Part shown: positions 1 through 7,593 of the stretch, piece by piece
How the letters are laid out: each line of letters starts with the position of its first letter
How positions within the stretch are numbered: the first letter of the stretch is position 1
From: Halieaceae bacterium UBA5085
GTDB taxonomy: Bacteria; Pseudomonadota; Gammaproteobacteria; Pseudomonadales; Halieaceae
Assembly (NCBI GenBank): GCA_002414665.1
Contig: DIAF01000012.1
Coordinates: 12,219-61,806, forward strand
Reading direction: 5' to 3'
DNA length: 49,588 bases
Program-made: the position numbers and the translations under genes
The notes under the pieces: generated by a model
Database searches by the model: none
What the model saw: only the letters and a program-made list of their open reading frames with translations
What the model was told of the DNA's origin: nothing

Positions 1-45
1 CGCCTTGACGGGCAGGGCGGCGGCAGAGCTGTTTGCGGCTGATCC

Positions 46-957
46 CTAGCCGACTGGGTGGGTTGCGGGTCGCAACGCGGCCAGCAGCGCCTTGTTGTGT
101 GTGGCATCAATCCCCAGTGCGTCGGCCGTGGCAACGAGGAAGGAGGTCAGAAACCCGATCTCCGTGGGGCGCCCCGCGAGCACATCCTGCAACATGGATG
201 AGCGGTTGTCGGCGGTGGCCGCCACAACCTCCATCACGGACCGGTAGAGTTCCGCAACAGCCTCTCCCTGGCCTGCGGCCTGCCCGATGGCTGCAATCTC
301 CAGGCACAGTGCGCGCACCTCATCGGCGAGTCCGGGCTCCGCCAGTGCGCCATTGCGACACCGGTGTAGCGCGGTGAGAGGGTTGATGGCGCAGTTGATG
401 GCGAACTTTCGCCACAGGACCGTATCGATGTCTTTCGTCCAGCCGCAGCGAGTATCAATGGACTGCCAGTCGCTGAACCAGTCCGGGGCGTCCTGTATTC
501 CCTGGCCACCTATCCATGTGGTGCCGTGCCCGGCCCGCCGCACACGTTGGCCCGTCTCGCGGAACGCTCCCTCGGTGGTGCTGCCGCTGAACACGGCCAG
601 CTGTGGCCACTGTGTCGCCACTGTCTGCTGATAGCCCAGACCATTGGCGAGCAGGACGACCACAGCGTTCGGGGCGAGCCAGGGCTGCAAACCGGCAAGG
701 CCATCCAGCAGGTCGTAGGCCTTGGTGCAGACCAGCAGGTAGTGAATCGGTGCGGCGTTCGCGCCGGTGGCAACCGGGAAACTGTGTTCGCTGGTCAGGC
801 CATCTGCCAGCAACTGGATGCGCCGCGTCTTCTGCGCCAGTGCCGGATCGCCGTCCCGCAGCAACAGCGAGCAGCTGATGCCCGCCTCGTCGAAGAGGCA
901 GGCAAACAGGCTGCCAATGGAACCGGCACCGAGAATATGCCAGTGGCGTGAGCGCAT
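46..957 (-). CDS. panE: 2-dehydropantoate 2-reductase (ketopantoate reductase)
   Basis: This cytosolic NADPH-dependent enzyme reduces ketopantoate to pantoate in the pantothenate/CoA pathway. The 303-residue protein has the family's usual length. An N-terminal Rossmann motif GAGSIG lies at residues 10-15, and the ApbA/PanE C-terminal helical signature around residues 182-197 (WRKFAINCAINPLTAL) includes a lysine at about 184 that matches the catalytic lysine of the family. The ATG at 957 has no strong Shine-Dalgarno sequence, but there is no better start before the Rossmann strand. The gene is complete, with its TAG at 46-48. It diverges from yajQ, and no other pantothenate gene is nearby. PanE paralogues acting on other 2-oxo acids exist, so the exact substrate is less certain than the family. 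Confidence 0.9.
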   Translation of the reverse strand: MRSRHWHILGAGSIGSLFACLFDEAGISCSLLLRDGDPALAQKTRRIQLLADGLTSEHSFPVATGANAAPIHYLLVCTKAYDLLDGLAGLQPWLAPNAVVVLLANGLGYQQTVATQWPQLAVFSGSTTEGAFRETGQRVRRAGHGTTWIGGQGIQDAPDWFSDWQSIDTRCGWTKDIDTVLWRKFAINCAINPLTALHRCRNGALAEPGLADEVRALCLEIAAIGQAAGQGEAVAELYRSVMEVVAATADNRSSMLQDVLAGRPTEIGFLTSFLVATADALGIDATHNKALLAALRPATHPVG

Positions 958-1041
958 TCAGCGTACTGCGGGGATTGCAATGCGGTGCCGGCTGATTAAC
1001 ATGGTGCTCCTGTTTGATTACCTGAACCGGGGAACCGCACT

Positions 1042-1527
1042 ATGCCATCTTTCGACGTTGTATCGGAAGTCGACCTGCACCAGCTGACCAACGCTGTGGA
1101 TCAGGCGGCCCGGATTGTCACTAACCGCTTCGACTTCAAGGGCATTGATGCGGGTTTCGAGCGGGATGGGCATAGCGTTGCGCTGCATGCGGAGGTGGAA
1201 TTCCAGCTGGCGCAGATGGAGGACATGCTGCGCAGTGCATTAATCAAGTGTGACATCGATCCACAAGCGATGGATATTGGGGACCCGATTACCAGCGGCA
1301 AGCTGGTGCGCCAGACGGTGACGCTGCGCAATGGTCTCGACAGCCAGCAGTGCAAGGCCATCGTCAAGCATCTCAAGGAGGCCAAGCTCAAGGTACAGGC
1401 GCAAATCCAGGGTGAGCAGGTGCGGGTGACAGGCAAGAAGCGCGACGACCTGCAGCAGGCTATTGCCCTGCTGCGCGCGAGCGACGTCGTTGATGTGCCT
1501 CTCCAGTTTACCAATTTCCGCGACTGA
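1042..1527 (+). CDS. yajQ: YajQ family nucleotide-binding protein
   Basis: Small cytosolic protein of the YajQ/UPF0234 family, 161 residues, the usual length. The family signature is clear: the start MPSFDVVSEVD, then NRFDFKG at about residue 30 and the C-terminal VQAQIQGEQVRVTGKKRDDLQ segment, which forms the second RNP-like fold. A Xanthomonas YajQ member is reported to bind cyclic di-GMP and act with a transcription factor, and other members bind nucleotides or RNA. A role in c-di-GMP signalling here is therefore possible but not shown. It is a single gene divergent from panE and convergent with the thiamine-kinase-like gene. The ATG at 1042 follows a GGGGAACC stretch that can serve as a ribosome-binding site. 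Confidence 0.93.
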   Translation: MPSFDVVSEVDLHQLTNAVDQAARIVTNRFDFKGIDAGFERDGHSVALHAEVEFQLAQMEDMLRSALIKCDIDPQAMDIGDPITSGKLVRQTVTLRNGLDSQQCKAIVKHLKEAKLKVQAQIQGEQVRVTGKKRDDLQQAIALLRASDVVDVPLQFTNFRD

Positions 1528-1573
1528 CGCCGCCCGCTGTGGCGTGGCAGGGATTCGCTATCCCGGGGCCCTG

Positions 1574-2434
1574 TCAGTGGCTTTCGAGGAAGGTGATGCA
1601 GCGCTCCAGGCGTTCCCGCTTCTGCTCCAGGCTGGCCGCGGCCGGTGCGGTGTGTGTGCGGAGATGCCAGAGCAGTTCCAGAAGGCGGTAGCCACACTCA
1701 AACAGCGCCAACCGTTGCCAATCCCGGGTGGCGGCAGGCGTTTGCAGGTAGTTTTCCAGCAGAGTCCGGCGCGCGGTCTCGTCAAGTTCATCGCCCGCGC
1801 AGACTGCCGCAAGGTCAAACCATACCGGGCCGGCAGCGGCATACTCCCAGTCAATCGCCCAGACGCGCCCACCGCTCACGATACGGTTGGCGCGCAACAG
1901 GTCGTTGTGGCAGGTGGCGTGAGGGCCGACCGTCTCGAGCTGCGCGATGAACGGTGCCGCGCGCGCCGCCAGCGGTTGTAGTGCCCGCCAGAGCGCGGGC
2001 TGCTCCTGTCGGATGGTCCACGCGGCCTGCTCGCAGCGTTCGCCTACAGCACGGATTGCAGACAACTCGGGCAGCTGGTGAATACGCTGCAGCAGCCGGC
2101 CCAGGGCTGCGGGCGTGACGGCGCCGCCGGGGTCGGGCGGCAGATAGTCACACACCAGAACGCCCGCCTGTTCGTTGAGATAACGTGGCGCCGGCGCGAG
2201 GCCGGCCTCATGTGCCAGCCGCAGCGCCTGCCATTCCGTCTGCAGGCCGGGTAGGTCCGCCCCAGGGTCGTCGCCCGTCAGCCGCAATGCGAACTGGCGG
2301 TTGCCACTGCTTACCAGAAAGCTCTGGTTGCTAAGGCCGCCGCCCAATCGACCCAGTACGCGAGGTGCTAGTCGCAGGTCATCAACCTGCCACTTGCGCC
2401 ACGTGTCCAGCGCATGTCTCAGGCGCTGGCGCAT
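1574..2434 (-). CDS. thiamine kinase-like aminoglycoside/choline phosphotransferase-fold kinase
   Basis: Predicted cytosolic small-molecule kinase of the APH/choline-kinase fold, 286 residues. The glycine-rich ATP loop is GRLGGGLSNQSF (28-39). The catalytic loop HND lies at 176-178, followed by the metal-binding DWEY at 195-198. An open frame continues upstream, but that part lies inside the preceding transporter gene and looks like shadow sequence. The ATG at 2434 overlaps the transporter stop by 16 bp and begins recognisable kinase sequence. It is the last gene of an operon headed by a TPP riboswitch, so the expected reaction is ATP-dependent phosphorylation of imported thiamine to thiamine monophosphate (ThiK-like role). 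The family alone would not fix the substrate; the riboswitch and the PnuT-like neighbour do most of that work. Confidence 0.82.
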   Translation of the reverse strand: MRQRLRHALDTWRKWQVDDLRLAPRVLGRLGGGLSNQSFLVSSGNRQFALRLTGDDPGADLPGLQTEWQALRLAHEAGLAPAPRYLNEQAGVLVCDYLPPDPGGAVTPAALGRLLQRIHQLPELSAIRAVGERCEQAAWTIRQEQPALWRALQPLAARAAPFIAQLETVGPHATCHNDLLRANRIVSGGRVWAIDWEYAAAGPVWFDLAAVCAGDELDETARRTLLENYLQTPAATRDWQRLALFECGYRLLELLWHLRTHTAPAAASLEQKRERLERCITFLESH

Positions 2435-3045
2435 TGCAGTCGATAGTGCTGGTGCCAGCGCCGGTAACCGAACACGACGATGACCAGGTACACGGCAAAC
2501 AGCGCGGCGGTGAGGAAAAGGCCGCGCTCCAGATACAGGTAAATGGAAACGCTGTCGATGACCAGCCAGTAAAGCCAGTTTTCCAGCAGTTTTCTCGCCA
2601 CCATCCAGGTCGTGAGTATGCTGCCCCAGGTGGTGAAGGAGTCGACGTAGGGGAGCACGGCATCGGTGTGCCTGGCGAGCAGCGCACCGCTGGCGGCACT
2701 GGCCAGCAGCACGCTGGCAATGGCCAGAATATGTCGCTGCAGCGGCCAGACGCTGATCGGCAAGCTCTGCTGTGCTGCGCCGCTCGCGCCCCCTCGCCAC
2801 TGGTGCCAGCCGTAGAGCGCCATGCCCAGGTAGTAAACCTGCAGAGCGGATTCCATCAGCAGCCCGACCTGCCAGAATAGCCAGAGGAAAATGGCGGTGC
2901 TGATGAAGGCGGCATACCAGCACCACAGGCTCTCCCGCACCGCCAGCAACAGGTACGCCACCCCCAGCACCACCGCGGCCAACTCCCAGCCGGAAAGCGT
3001 GGCGGCTCCTGCCGCCAGCTGCGCGAGAACGCCGTCAGCGCTCAT
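2419..3045 (-). CDS. pnuT: PnuC-family vitamin transporter, probably thiamine (PnuT)
   Basis: Inner-membrane transporter of the PnuC family, 208 residues, with about seven hydrophobic segments starting at ELAAVVLGVAYLLLAV (21-36). The family pattern of aromatic residues in YLGMALYGWHQW (about 72-83) and the later TTWGSILTTWMVARKLLENW segment are visible. PnuC proteins facilitate entry of vitamin precursors such as nicotinamide riboside, and a subgroup found under TPP control (PnuT) carries thiamine. The position between a riboswitch-controlled TonB receptor and a thiamine-kinase-like gene argues for thiamine; phosphorylation by the downstream kinase would trap it. The start overlaps the stop of the upstream gene by 4 bp, so translation is likely coupled. 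The sequence does not exclude nicotinamide riboside. Confidence 0.85.
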   Translation of the reverse strand: MSADGVLAQLAAGAATLSGWELAAVVLGVAYLLLAVRESLWCWYAAFISTAIFLWLFWQVGLLMESALQVYYLGMALYGWHQWRGGASGAAQQSLPISVWPLQRHILAIASVLLASAASGALLARHTDAVLPYVDSFTTWGSILTTWMVARKLLENWLYWLVIDSVSIYLYLERGLFLTAALFAVYLVIVVFGYRRWHQHYRLQCASA

Positions 3046-3299
3046 GCCGGTTTAATCGGCAACCGTCCGGGAATGAATTTGCAGACCAGCACCTGTTTGC
3101 CGAAGTCGCGATGACTCGCTTCCAGGGTCGCTTGTACCGTAGCGAACACGGCACCCGCATCACCGCTCAGTTGCGTGCTCATGGCGTTGGTCACCACAGT
3201 CAGACCCTCGCTTGCCGCCAGTTGCTCAATGAAGCGCTTGATGACGGGAATGTAGTCCTCCTGCAGCGGATACAGGCTGAGTTCTGCGGTGATGTCCAT
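3042..3299 (-). CDS. small thiamine-binding-type protein (DUF77/YkoF-like)
   Basis: An 85-residue soluble protein that matches the MTH1187/DUF77 thiamine-binding fold by eye. It begins with ITAELSLYPL, has a central helix around IPVIKRFIEQLA, then the TVVTNAMSTQLSGDA stretch, and ends in a short strand. Related YkoF proteins in Bacillus sit with thiamine-precursor transporters and bind thiamine, and small DUF77 proteins are thought to be vitamin carriers or sensors. There is no signal peptide, so it should be cytosolic. Here it lies between the outer-membrane receptor and the inner-membrane transporter genes under a TPP riboswitch, which supports a thiamine role such as binding newly imported vitamin. 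The fold assignment rests on pattern and context, and a structure-based comparison would be stronger. Confidence 0.72.
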   Translation of the reverse strand: MDITAELSLYPLQEDYIPVIKRFIEQLAASEGLTVVTNAMSTQLSGDAGAVFATVQATLEASHRDFGKQVLVCKFIPGRLPIKPA

Positions 3300-3315
3300 A
3301 CGGGATGTCCTGTTT

Positions 3316-5415
3316 CTAGAATTGATAGCTGGCCGTCAGGCCCACGCTGCGTGGTTCGCCGAACTGGTAGTAGGGCTCGACAGCATAGTCTTTGCGTGGG
3401 TCGTTGCCGAAGCTGCCGAAGCCCCGCGTCGCGTAGTCCCTGTCAGCGAGGTTGCGTGCCCAGAGCGCGACTTCCCAATCCGCCTCCGCCCAGCCAAGGC
3501 GCAGGTGTACCAGTTCATAGGCCTCTGAGCGCAGGTCATGACGGTCGGAAAAATAGAAGCTGTCGCGTGCCTCGATGTCAATACGCGCGTAGAGCTGCCG
3601 GGTGAGCGCGAGGCGGCCGCCCAGCGCCGCCTGGTAGCCGGGCGCATGGGCCTGGTCGCGCCCGGCGAGGTCGGTACCCTCTGCGTTGATATAGCGGTCG
3701 AAGCTGGCTTCCAGCAGGCCCAGGTTGGCGTACAGCTCCAGCGCCTCGTGTGCCAGCCAGTCGATTTCGAGCTCCAGTCCGTAGTTGTGTCCCCTGGCAG
3801 CATTGTTGGTGTAGTCGAGGAATGCGGTACTGCCATCATCTCGCGGCAGCACCAGGGAGCCTTTTACCTGCTGGTCATCCCGGTCCATGTAGAACAGGGC
3901 GAGGCGTCCCTGCAGCCGTCCTTGCAGTGCTTCGGCCTTATAGCCGACTTCAAAGTTGAGCAGTGTTTCCTCATCAAAGCGGCCCAGGCTCGTGAGCAGC
4001 GTTTGCTGTCCGGGGTCGCTGGTGGCACCCGCGCTGGCCAGAATACCGGCGTTCACGCCATTGCCGCGGTAGCCGCGGGAAATGCCGCCGTACCACAGCG
4101 CGCTGTCCGCAGGCTGGTACTCGAGCACCAGCCGCGCACCCCAGAGATTTTTGGCAACCCGCTCGGCCACGCCGTTATTGTCGGCATAGTCGGTGCGTCG
4201 GCGCTCCAGTCGCAGGCCGCTGGAGAGCGTCAGGCTTTCTGTGAGGCGGGTATCCAGCTGCCCGAAAACGGCGGTCGTGTCCGTGTCGTAGCGGCTGTCG
4301 AAAGGCGCGTCGAGGTAGGTGTACTCCCGGTCCAGATCCTCGCGGTCACCCAGATAGTAGACCCCCGCGGTCCAGTCACTGCGCCCGTTAAACAGTCGCG
4401 ACTGTTCATTGGACAGCAAGCGCAGCTGGCCGCTGAAACTGTCGCGGTCGCGCAGATAGCGGTCGAAGGAACTGTATTCCAGTTCCGGTGCAATCCCGAC
4501 AAAACTCCAGTCCTCGTCGAAACTGTATTCGGTGTCGCTGGTGGCGATTGTGACCACGGTCTCGAGGTCCAATGCCGGGCGTGCGGCGGCCCAGGTGAGG
4601 CTGGCGGCGCTGGTGTCCTGGCGATCCCGGCCCGGCTGGTCGGACAGCGTGCGTCGCGTGTTGTCCAGCGAGAACGCATCGTAGCCGTTGTCGATGTCGG
4701 CCAGCGTCACGCTCAGGTCGACGGTGTCGGTGGCCGAGATGAGCCAGCGCAGGCGGGCTCGCACGGTGGTCTCATCGCGTTCATTGGTGTCGCCCCGGCG
4801 CAGAAAGTCGTTGTCGTAGTAACCGTCACTGCGGTACTGCTGCACCGCCACGCGATACAGAAGCTGCTCGCCGGCCAGCGGCCCGGTGCCCACAATCCCC
4901 AGTGCCTGCGTGTTGTAGTCCGCCACCGTGGCTTCCAGCCGCAGACCCGGGCTGCTCTCCGGAGCGGCGCTGCGTATGTTCACCAGCCCGGCGAGGGCGT
5001 TGGCGCCGTGCAGCGTACCCTGTGGGCCGCGCAGCACTTCAACCTGAGCGACGTCAAACAGAGTGCCAATGGCGCCCAGGCCGCTGAAATCGATGCCGTC
5101 GACCAGCAGGCCCACGGATGCGTTGAGCGGTTCCTGGAACTGGCTGCGTTCGCCGATGCCGCGGATTTGGAAGAACCGCGCGCGGGAGGCACCACCGGCG
5201 TAGTTGAGATTCGGGATCACGTTCAGCACCTCTTCCAGGTGCTGCGCAGATCGTTCCCTCAGCACATCGCTGCTGAGTACCGTTGTCGATGCCGACTGGT
5301 TCAGTAGCGGGGTATCGCGCCATTCGGCGGTGACCACCACCTCTGTCAGTTCCCGCGACAGCGCCGGGGCTACGGCAAGCAGGCCTGCGGTAAACAGATA
5401 ACAGGATCTTTTCAT
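3316..5415 (-). CDS. TonB-dependent outer-membrane receptor, predicted for thiamine
   Basis: A 699-residue outer-membrane beta-barrel receptor that would import its ligand with energy from TonB-ExbBD. It opens with a cleavable signal peptide (MKRSCYLFTAGLLAVAPALS). A TonB-box-like ELTEVVVTA follows at the mature N-terminus, then a plug domain to about residue 160, then a long barrel with alternating aromatic strands ending in the outer-membrane signature F (GLTASYQF). The ATG at 5415 was chosen over an upstream in-frame start because it has AAGGAG eight bases before it and starts the signal peptide. Upstream lie a TPP riboswitch and a hairpin covering that ribosome site, so the ligand is most likely thiamine or a phosphate ester. 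The next gene begins 16 bp after the stop, consistent with one operon. Confidence 0.88.
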   Translation of the reverse strand: MKRSCYLFTAGLLAVAPALSRELTEVVVTAEWRDTPLLNQSASTTVLSSDVLRERSAQHLEEVLNVIPNLNYAGGASRARFFQIRGIGERSQFQEPLNASVGLLVDGIDFSGLGAIGTLFDVAQVEVLRGPQGTLHGANALAGLVNIRSAAPESSPGLRLEATVADYNTQALGIVGTGPLAGEQLLYRVAVQQYRSDGYYDNDFLRRGDTNERDETTVRARLRWLISATDTVDLSVTLADIDNGYDAFSLDNTRRTLSDQPGRDRQDTSAASLTWAAARPALDLETVVTIATSDTEYSFDEDWSFVGIAPELEYSSFDRYLRDRDSFSGQLRLLSNEQSRLFNGRSDWTAGVYYLGDREDLDREYTYLDAPFDSRYDTDTTAVFGQLDTRLTESLTLSSGLRLERRRTDYADNNGVAERVAKNLWGARLVLEYQPADSALWYGGISRGYRGNGVNAGILASAGATSDPGQQTLLTSLGRFDEETLLNFEVGYKAEALQGRLQGRLALFYMDRDDQQVKGSLVLPRDDGSTAFLDYTNNAARGHNYGLELEIDWLAHEALELYANLGLLEASFDRYINAEGTDLAGRDQAHAPGYQAALGGRLALTRQLYARIDIEARDSFYFSDRHDLRSEAYELVHLRLGWAEADWEVALWARNLADRDYATRGFGSFGNDPRKDYAVEPYYQFGEPRSVGLTASYQF

Positions 5416-5417
5416 CG

Positions 5418-5446
5418 GGTTCTCCTTGAATAAACGCAAGAGAACC
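5418..5446 (-). promoter_or_regulatory. hairpin able to sequester the receptor Shine-Dalgarno sequence
   Basis: Read on the minus strand, GGTTCTCTTG pairs with CAAGGAGAACC around an 8-base loop, giving ten pairs with a single bulged G. The right arm contains the AAGGAG ribosome site for the TonB receptor ATG at 5415. It lies between the TPP aptamer and the start codon, exactly where the expression platform of a translational TPP riboswitch would be. The pairing is seen directly; its switching with ligand is inferred. Confidence 0.65.
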
Positions 5447-5478
5447 GGTTGGATATGCGGAATGAACAGGAGACGTGC

Positions 5479-5562
5479 ACCTATCCCTACGCCGGTCCTA
5501 ACCGGGTCAGGTTCGAAGGGTTTACCGCAGAGCGGTATCTCAGGCCGTAGCCACCCCCAGGT
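5479..5562 (-). promoter_or_regulatory. TPP (thiamine pyrophosphate) riboswitch aptamer
   Basis: The minus strand carries the THI-box core. GGGGGTGGC is followed by CTGAGATACC, then CCCTTCGAACCTGA, then ending GCGTAGGGA. The outer ACCT (5559-5562) and AGGT (5479-5482) close the P1 stem. The CTGAGA and ACCTGA segments are the pyrimidine-sensor parts, and the GCGTAGGGA segment is the conserved 3' core. It sits in the leader of the TonB receptor operon, about 60 bases after the predicted transcription start and 64 bases before the receptor ATG. Binding of TPP is expected to lower expression of the four downstream genes. Confidence 0.95.
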
Positions 5563-5628
5563 TCGCAACAGCGCCGATCCGGCTGTAACAGTTTGTTACA
5601 TGGCAAGTCAGCGCGTGTTTGCAACGCG

Positions 5629-5657
5629 AGTATAGGCCGCTTAAACTGAGTTGCCAA
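5629..5657 (-). promoter_or_regulatory. sigma70-type promoter of the thiamine operon
   Basis: On the minus strand TTGGCA (5652-5657) is separated by exactly 17 bases from TATACT (5629-5634), each five of six matches to consensus. The predicted start of transcription, near 5622, puts the TPP aptamer about 60 bases into the leader. It also lies just upstream of, and divergent from, the GAF/GGDEF gene that starts at 5709. Confidence 0.72.
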
Positions 5658-5708
5658 TAATTCTGTCCATAACCGGGGCCCTGCGTCCTGCTAGCCGCGA
5701 GATACCGA

Positions 5709-6851
5709 ATGTCGGATGAGTCTGTATACGATGTGATCCCGGGTGAAGAGATCGAAGCCGCGCCCGCACCAGCCAGCCCTGCCGAGGTGCGTGAGCAGCG
5801 CCTGACCGAAACCATTCAGTTGAACCGCTGGCTCGTTGACCAGGCGCGGCAGATGCAGCGGATGATGCTTGATGCCCCCGACCTCGAAGCGCTGCTCGAG
5901 GTACTGCTGGTGAGCATGCCGCGGCACTTCGGTTTCCGGGTCGCCGAGCTTTGGCTCTATGACCCGGAAAACGTACTGGCGAGCCTGATGACCTCCGGCC
6001 ATCGCTACGGCCAGTACCTGCAACTGCACCACGATGTGTTTGAAATGCAGGAGCTCTATGACATGGAGCCGGAAGTCATCCTTCTGGATGCGACCGACTC
6101 GCGCATGTTCGAAGTCCTGAAAACGGATCAGGGGATACAGCATGCCCTGCTGGTTCCCCTGCTCGACTCCGGCAGGCTTCTGGGCAGTTATCACTGCGGG
6201 TTTGTCGACCGGCCCATGAAGACCACAGCGGATGACGGGGCGGTCGTGACACATCTGGCATCGGTGGTATCCCAGAGCTTCAAGAACGCGGTCAGTCGAC
6301 AGCAGATTTCCCGCCTGACCATGCTGGACCCGCTGACCCAGATCAGCAACCTGCGCGGTTTCGAGAAGGATATCGCCCGTGAAATCGCCCGGGCACGGCG
6401 CGCCAACGAGGCGCTATCGGTCCTGATGCTGGAGGTGGACGAGTTTGAAGAGTTGTATCGGCACTACGGGGAGATCACCGGCCGGTTTGTGCTGAAAAAG
6501 GTGACAGAGCGTGTCTCCTCCGGGCTGCGCGCCACCGACTATCTCGCGCGCCTGTCAGATTCCCGGCTGGCGGTGCTGCTTTCCGGCACCAGCGAGTCTC
6601 CCGCCATTGATGTGGCGGAAAGGATTCGCCGGGACATAGAAAATTTCCTCATAGATGATGGCCGTGGAGCGGTGCTTCAGGTTACGCTTAGCCTCGGCCT
6701 TGTCACCTGGGAGCCTGAGCAATACCCTGCCGTTGACATGGCGCAGCTGGCCCGGCAAATGCAGAGCGCCGGTTCGAAAGCAGTGCAGAGCGCGGTAGCT
6801 GGGAATGGTAATCAACTCAAGGTCGGCCGCCTCTCTACCCTTATGATCTGA
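5709..6851 (+). CDS. GAF domain plus degenerate GGDEF protein
   Basis: A 380-residue cytosolic signalling protein. After a variable N-terminus and a helix (about 25-55), residues 57-190 look like a GAF sensor domain (ALLEVLLVSMPRHFGFRVAELWLYD and a later LLGSYHCGF strand). Residues 200-370 follow the GGDEF pattern: DPLTQISNLRGFE (207-219) stands for the usual DPLTgLpNRr, and the SLGLVTW and later helices are in place. The active-site GGDEF itself reads SDSRL (283-287), so the metal- and GTP-binding residues needed for diguanylate cyclase activity are gone. The family expectation is therefore a non-catalytic partner or GTP/c-di-GMP-independent regulator rather than an active cyclase. It is divergent from the thiamine operon and followed 13 bp later by carbonic anhydrase. 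The ribosome site is weak. Confidence 0.85.
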   Translation: MSDESVYDVIPGEEIEAAPAPASPAEVREQRLTETIQLNRWLVDQARQMQRMMLDAPDLEALLEVLLVSMPRHFGFRVAELWLYDPENVLASLMTSGHRYGQYLQLHHDVFEMQELYDMEPEVILLDATDSRMFEVLKTDQGIQHALLVPLLDSGRLLGSYHCGFVDRPMKTTADDGAVVTHLASVVSQSFKNAVSRQQISRLTMLDPLTQISNLRGFEKDIAREIARARRANEALSVLMLEVDEFEELYRHYGEITGRFVLKKVTERVSSGLRATDYLARLSDSRLAVLLSGTSESPAIDVAERIRRDIENFLIDDGRGAVLQVTLSLGLVTWEPEQYPAVDMAQLARQMQSAGSKAVQSAVAGNGNQLKVGRLSTLMI

Positions 6852-6864
6852 GTCCGGAGACAGT

Positions 6865-7518
6865 GTGCCCTTGAGGAGTATCGACGACCTTTTCGAAAAC
6901 AATCGTGCATGGGCGCACTCCGTAAAAACCACTGATCCGGATTTTTTCGAGAAACTGGCCAATCAGCAGAGTCCGGAATACCTCTGGATTGGCTGTTCCG
7001 ACAGTCGCGTCCCCGCCAATCAGATCGTCGGCCTGCTGCCCGGCGAGGTGTTTGTGCACCGCAACGTTGCCAACATGGTTGTACACACGGACTTCAACTG
7101 CCTGACCGTGCTGCAGTACGCGGTGGATGTACTGCGGGTCAAACATGTGTTGGTGGTAGGGCATTACAACTGCGGCGGTGTGCGCGCTGCGTACGAGAAC
7201 CGTGACAACGGCCTGATCGACAACTGGCTGCGCAACATCAAGGATGTGCAGCAGCGTCACCGACGGCGTATCGCGGCGCTGGAAAGCGACGAGGAACGGG
7301 TCAACCTGCTGTGTGAACTCAATGTAGTCAGCCAGGTGTCAAACGTGTGCCATACCACCATCGTGCAGAACGCGTGGGCGCGCGGTCAGGGGCTCTCAGT
7401 GCATGGCTGGGTTTACAGCCTGAAGGACGGCCTTATTCAGGATCTGCAATGCACCGTCAGCGGTCCGGAGCAAATATCCGAGGTGTACCGCGTACTGCCC
7501 GACCGCGATGAGTTCTGA
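6865..7518 (+). CDS. can: beta-class carbonic anhydrase
   Basis: Zinc enzyme that interconverts CO2 and bicarbonate, supplying bicarbonate to carboxylases. The 217-residue protein has the beta-class motifs: CSDSR at 44-48 (zinc Cys44 with the Asp46-Arg48 dyad) and GHYNCGG at 99-105 (His100 and Cys103 zinc ligands). The length and the EVFVHRNVAN stretch match the Can/CynT group of proteobacteria. Translation is taken to begin at GTG 6865, preceded by CCGGAGAC; a TTG two codons on is a less likely alternative. It follows the GAF/GGDEF gene closely and may share its transcript, though the two are not functionally linked in an obvious way. Confidence 0.94.
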   Translation: MPLRSIDDLFENNRAWAHSVKTTDPDFFEKLANQQSPEYLWIGCSDSRVPANQIVGLLPGEVFVHRNVANMVVHTDFNCLTVLQYAVDVLRVKHVLVVGHYNCGGVRAAYENRDNGLIDNWLRNIKDVQQRHRRRIAALESDEERVNLLCELNVVSQVSNVCHTTIVQNAWARGQGLSVHGWVYSLKDGLIQDLQCTVSGPEQISEVYRVLPDRDEF

Positions 7519-7538
7519 TCCCCCGAACGGGTGAGCCG

Positions 7539-7558
7539 TGGCGTGCAGCGGCACGCTA
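7539..7558 (+). terminator. hairpin after the carbonic anhydrase gene
   Basis: GCGTGC and GCACGC pair around the loop AGCG, extendable by a G-T and a T-A pair to eight pairs. There is no following T run, so it is at best a weak terminator or an mRNA-stabilising stem between carbonic anhydrase and the epimerase gene. Confidence 0.3.
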
Positions 7559-7593
7559 GACTGATGCCGAAAAATCCCTGAAGGAGTGACAAC

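Noticed and set aside
1529..1545. Terminator candidate between yajQ and the kinase gene
   Set aside because: Only a five-pair stem (ACGCC/GGCGT) with no T run.
1574..2926. Longer reading of the thiamine-kinase-like gene starting at 2926
   Set aside because: The first 164 codons lie inside the transporter gene in another frame and show Arg/His-rich shadow composition; ATG 2434 starts real sequence.
3538..5307. Long plus-strand open frame (about 590 codons) opposite the TonB receptor gene
   Set aside because: It is antisense to a well-supported receptor gene, has no family signature and reflects G+C-rich third positions.
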